64,000 nt of DNA from Campylobacterales bacterium (GTDB lineage Bacteria; Campylobacterota; Campylobacteria; Campylobacterales; Sulfurimonadaceae). The notes under the pieces are model-generated. The model was given only the letters and a program-made list of their open reading frames with translations, was not told where the DNA came from and did no database searches. The stretch is from NCBI GenBank assembly GCA_016938735.1, contig JAFGUB010000008.1, forward strand, positions 62,001 to 126,000, written 5' to 3'. Below, piece by piece: positions 63,155 to 64,000 of this stretch; positions within the stretch are counted from its first letter, which is position 1, and each line of letters starts with the position of its first letter. A program made the position numbers and the translations under genes.

Positions 63155-63211
63155 GGGACTCTTTACATGTAAGGGATTGCGGTCAAAAAACCGCGTTGAA
63201 AGCATATCAAG

Positions 63212-64000
63212 TTAGGCTTCAAGCGCGTGCAGAATCACGCTAAATTTTGCCCCCTCCTCCTCGTTTTGTACAAAGAGATTGCCTTTACAATGCTCTTCGA
63301 TGATTGTTTTGGACATATAGAGCCCAAGCCCCGATCCCGTGTTGGCTTTGGTGGAAAAATAGGGATCGAAAATCCGCTCCAGATGCTCGGGCGCTATTCC
63401 TCCGGCGTTGTCGCCGATGGAAGCGATAAGGAGATCCTCTACCCGTACCAACTCTACGGTGATGCGCGGCCGCAGCGTAGCGCGTTCCATAAGCGCCTCC
63501 TTGGCATTGCCCAGCAGATTCATAAAGACCTGTGTCAATTCGTTTTCATAGCTCTCGATTGCGCCGTCATCTTGCAGATGACGTACCACTTCAATTCCGT
63601 AATGCTCAAAACTGTCCGTAAAGAAGGAGAGCGCCTTCTCCAGCGCATGACGAAGCCGGAAGTGACTTTTGCCGCGATCAGGCTTGAAAAAACTTCTAAA
63701 ATCATCGATGGTATGCGCCAAATGCTGCATGTAGCCGGCAATCCGCGCCAGCCGCTCTTGCACATACATACCCTCTGCGCTCTCTCTTGCACTGCGGCAG
63801 ATTAGCTCTTTGCTGTGCAGTTTGGTCTGCAAGGTTGCCACGGTAGAAGCGACGGCACCTAGAGGTTGGCGCCACTGATGCGCAATCATCGAAAGCATCT
63901 CACCGGCCTGCGCCAAACGGCTCTGCATCACCATCTGCCGCTCTTGACGCTGCAGACGCAGTTCAAGTGTTTTGCGTCTGGAGATATCACGAACAAGCAG
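63212..64000 (-). CDS. Sensor histidine kinase, C-terminal part
   Basis: The gene runs off the right edge; the last ~262 codons are here. It opens with LLVRDISRRKTLELRLQRQ, the end of a PAS domain, then the phospho-acceptor region GEMLSMIAHQWRQPLGAVAS, NLLGNAKEAL (N box), IGDNAGGI (G1) and TGSGLGLYMSK (G2). A PAS-type kinase. The tail EEEGAKFSVILHALEA completes it. No regulator gene is in view. Confidence 0.88.
   Translation of the reverse strand: MLVRDISRRKTLELRLQRQERQMVMQSRLAQAGEMLSMIAHQWRQPLGAVASTVATLQTKLHSKELICRSARESAEGMYVQERLARIAGYMQHLAHTIDDFRSFFKPDRGKSHFRLRHALEKALSFFTDSFEHYGIEVVRHLQDDGAIESYENELTQVFMNLLGNAKEALMERATLRPRITVELVRVEDLLIASIGDNAGGIAPEHLERIFDPYFSTKANTGSGLGLYMSKTIIEEHCKGNLFVQNEEEGAKFSVILHALEA

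Larger units (their letters stand above)
2633..63182. repeat. Dispersed palindrome TTACATGTAA, 29 exact copies
   Basis: This entry marks a family, not one block. Exact copies start at 2633, 7395, 8828, 11925, 14940, 15678, 16140, 19119, 30827, 30961, 34283, 34744, 35628, 39221, 39708, 40048, 41594, 45947, 46820, 47322, 48128, 50014, 54814, 57166, 59337, 59990, 61206, 62373 and 63173. The base before is C in 20 of 29 and never A; the base after is usually G or A, so the core is CTTACATGTAAG. One-mismatch copies start near 1635, 6529, 26196, 35182, 37272, 42546, 48453, 51855, 57587, 59278 and 62107. Nineteen exact copies are in clear genes, in the LTCK or LHV frame; the third frame would give Tyr-Met-stop. 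Confidence 0.92.

Overview
The window reads as a chromosomal segment of a Campylobacterota bacterium (former Epsilonproteobacteria, order Campylobacterales). This rests on gene content and order: parB-parA-birA-fmt-proB-obgE-rpmA-rplU, flaG/fliS, fliW, an FlhB-like plus FliK-like pair, a Csd6/Pgp2-type peptidoglycan enzyme, a MutS7 (MutS with C-terminal HNH) and a fused ferredoxin:thioredoxin reductase-rhodanese. I cannot name the genus. Genes are packed with many ATGA-type overlaps, and no rRNA, CRISPR array or transposase gene is visible.

Layout. 1-7.4 kb (minus): partition, biotin ligase, initiator-tRNA formylation, proline, ribosome and lysine/peptidoglycan genes. 7.5-10.5 kb: a MutS7 gene broken by a frameshift and an in-frame TAG. 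10.6-19.9 kb: PAS protein, MFS exporter, flaG-fliS behind a good sigma28 promoter, argG, FTR-rhodanese, rplI-hslV-hslU-era and a Csd6-like protein. 20.0-29.4 kb: nine co-directional genes in the order of the MSHA pilus locus (mshI-J-K-L-M-N-x-E-G) and of the Campylobacter cts transformation locus. 29.4-41.8 kb: uvrD-fliW, valS, small regulatory and flagellar genes, a Na/phosphate-cotransporter homologue, lipoprotein, OpgC, pyrF. 41.8-42.0 kb: tRNA-Ser and tRNA-Asn. 42.2-51.0 kb: a gene behind a near-perfect Fur box, DUF445, hrpB, murC, dapC-like, and a two-component pair. 51.0-53.8 kb: a large multidomain lipoprotein. 53.9-58.9 kb: a six-gene group 4 [NiFe] hydrogenase in Ech order. 58.9-61.2 kb: a small accessory island with two toxin-antitoxin loci whose toxins are damaged, plus two 117-118 bp direct repeats flanking one gene. 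61.3-64.0 kb: nitroreductase, RlmI-like methyltransferase, start of a sensor kinase.

The most unusual feature is a dispersed perfect palindrome, TTACATGTAA. I count 29 exact copies in 64 kb (about 0.06 expected by chance), plus about a dozen single-mismatch copies. It sits in genes and between them, leaves recurrent LTCK or LHV peptides in unrelated proteins, and is missing from an 11.7 kb stretch that coincides with the Msh/Cts locus. It resembles the concept of a highly iterated palindrome (as HIP1 in cyanobacteria), but I do not recall this sequence being described.
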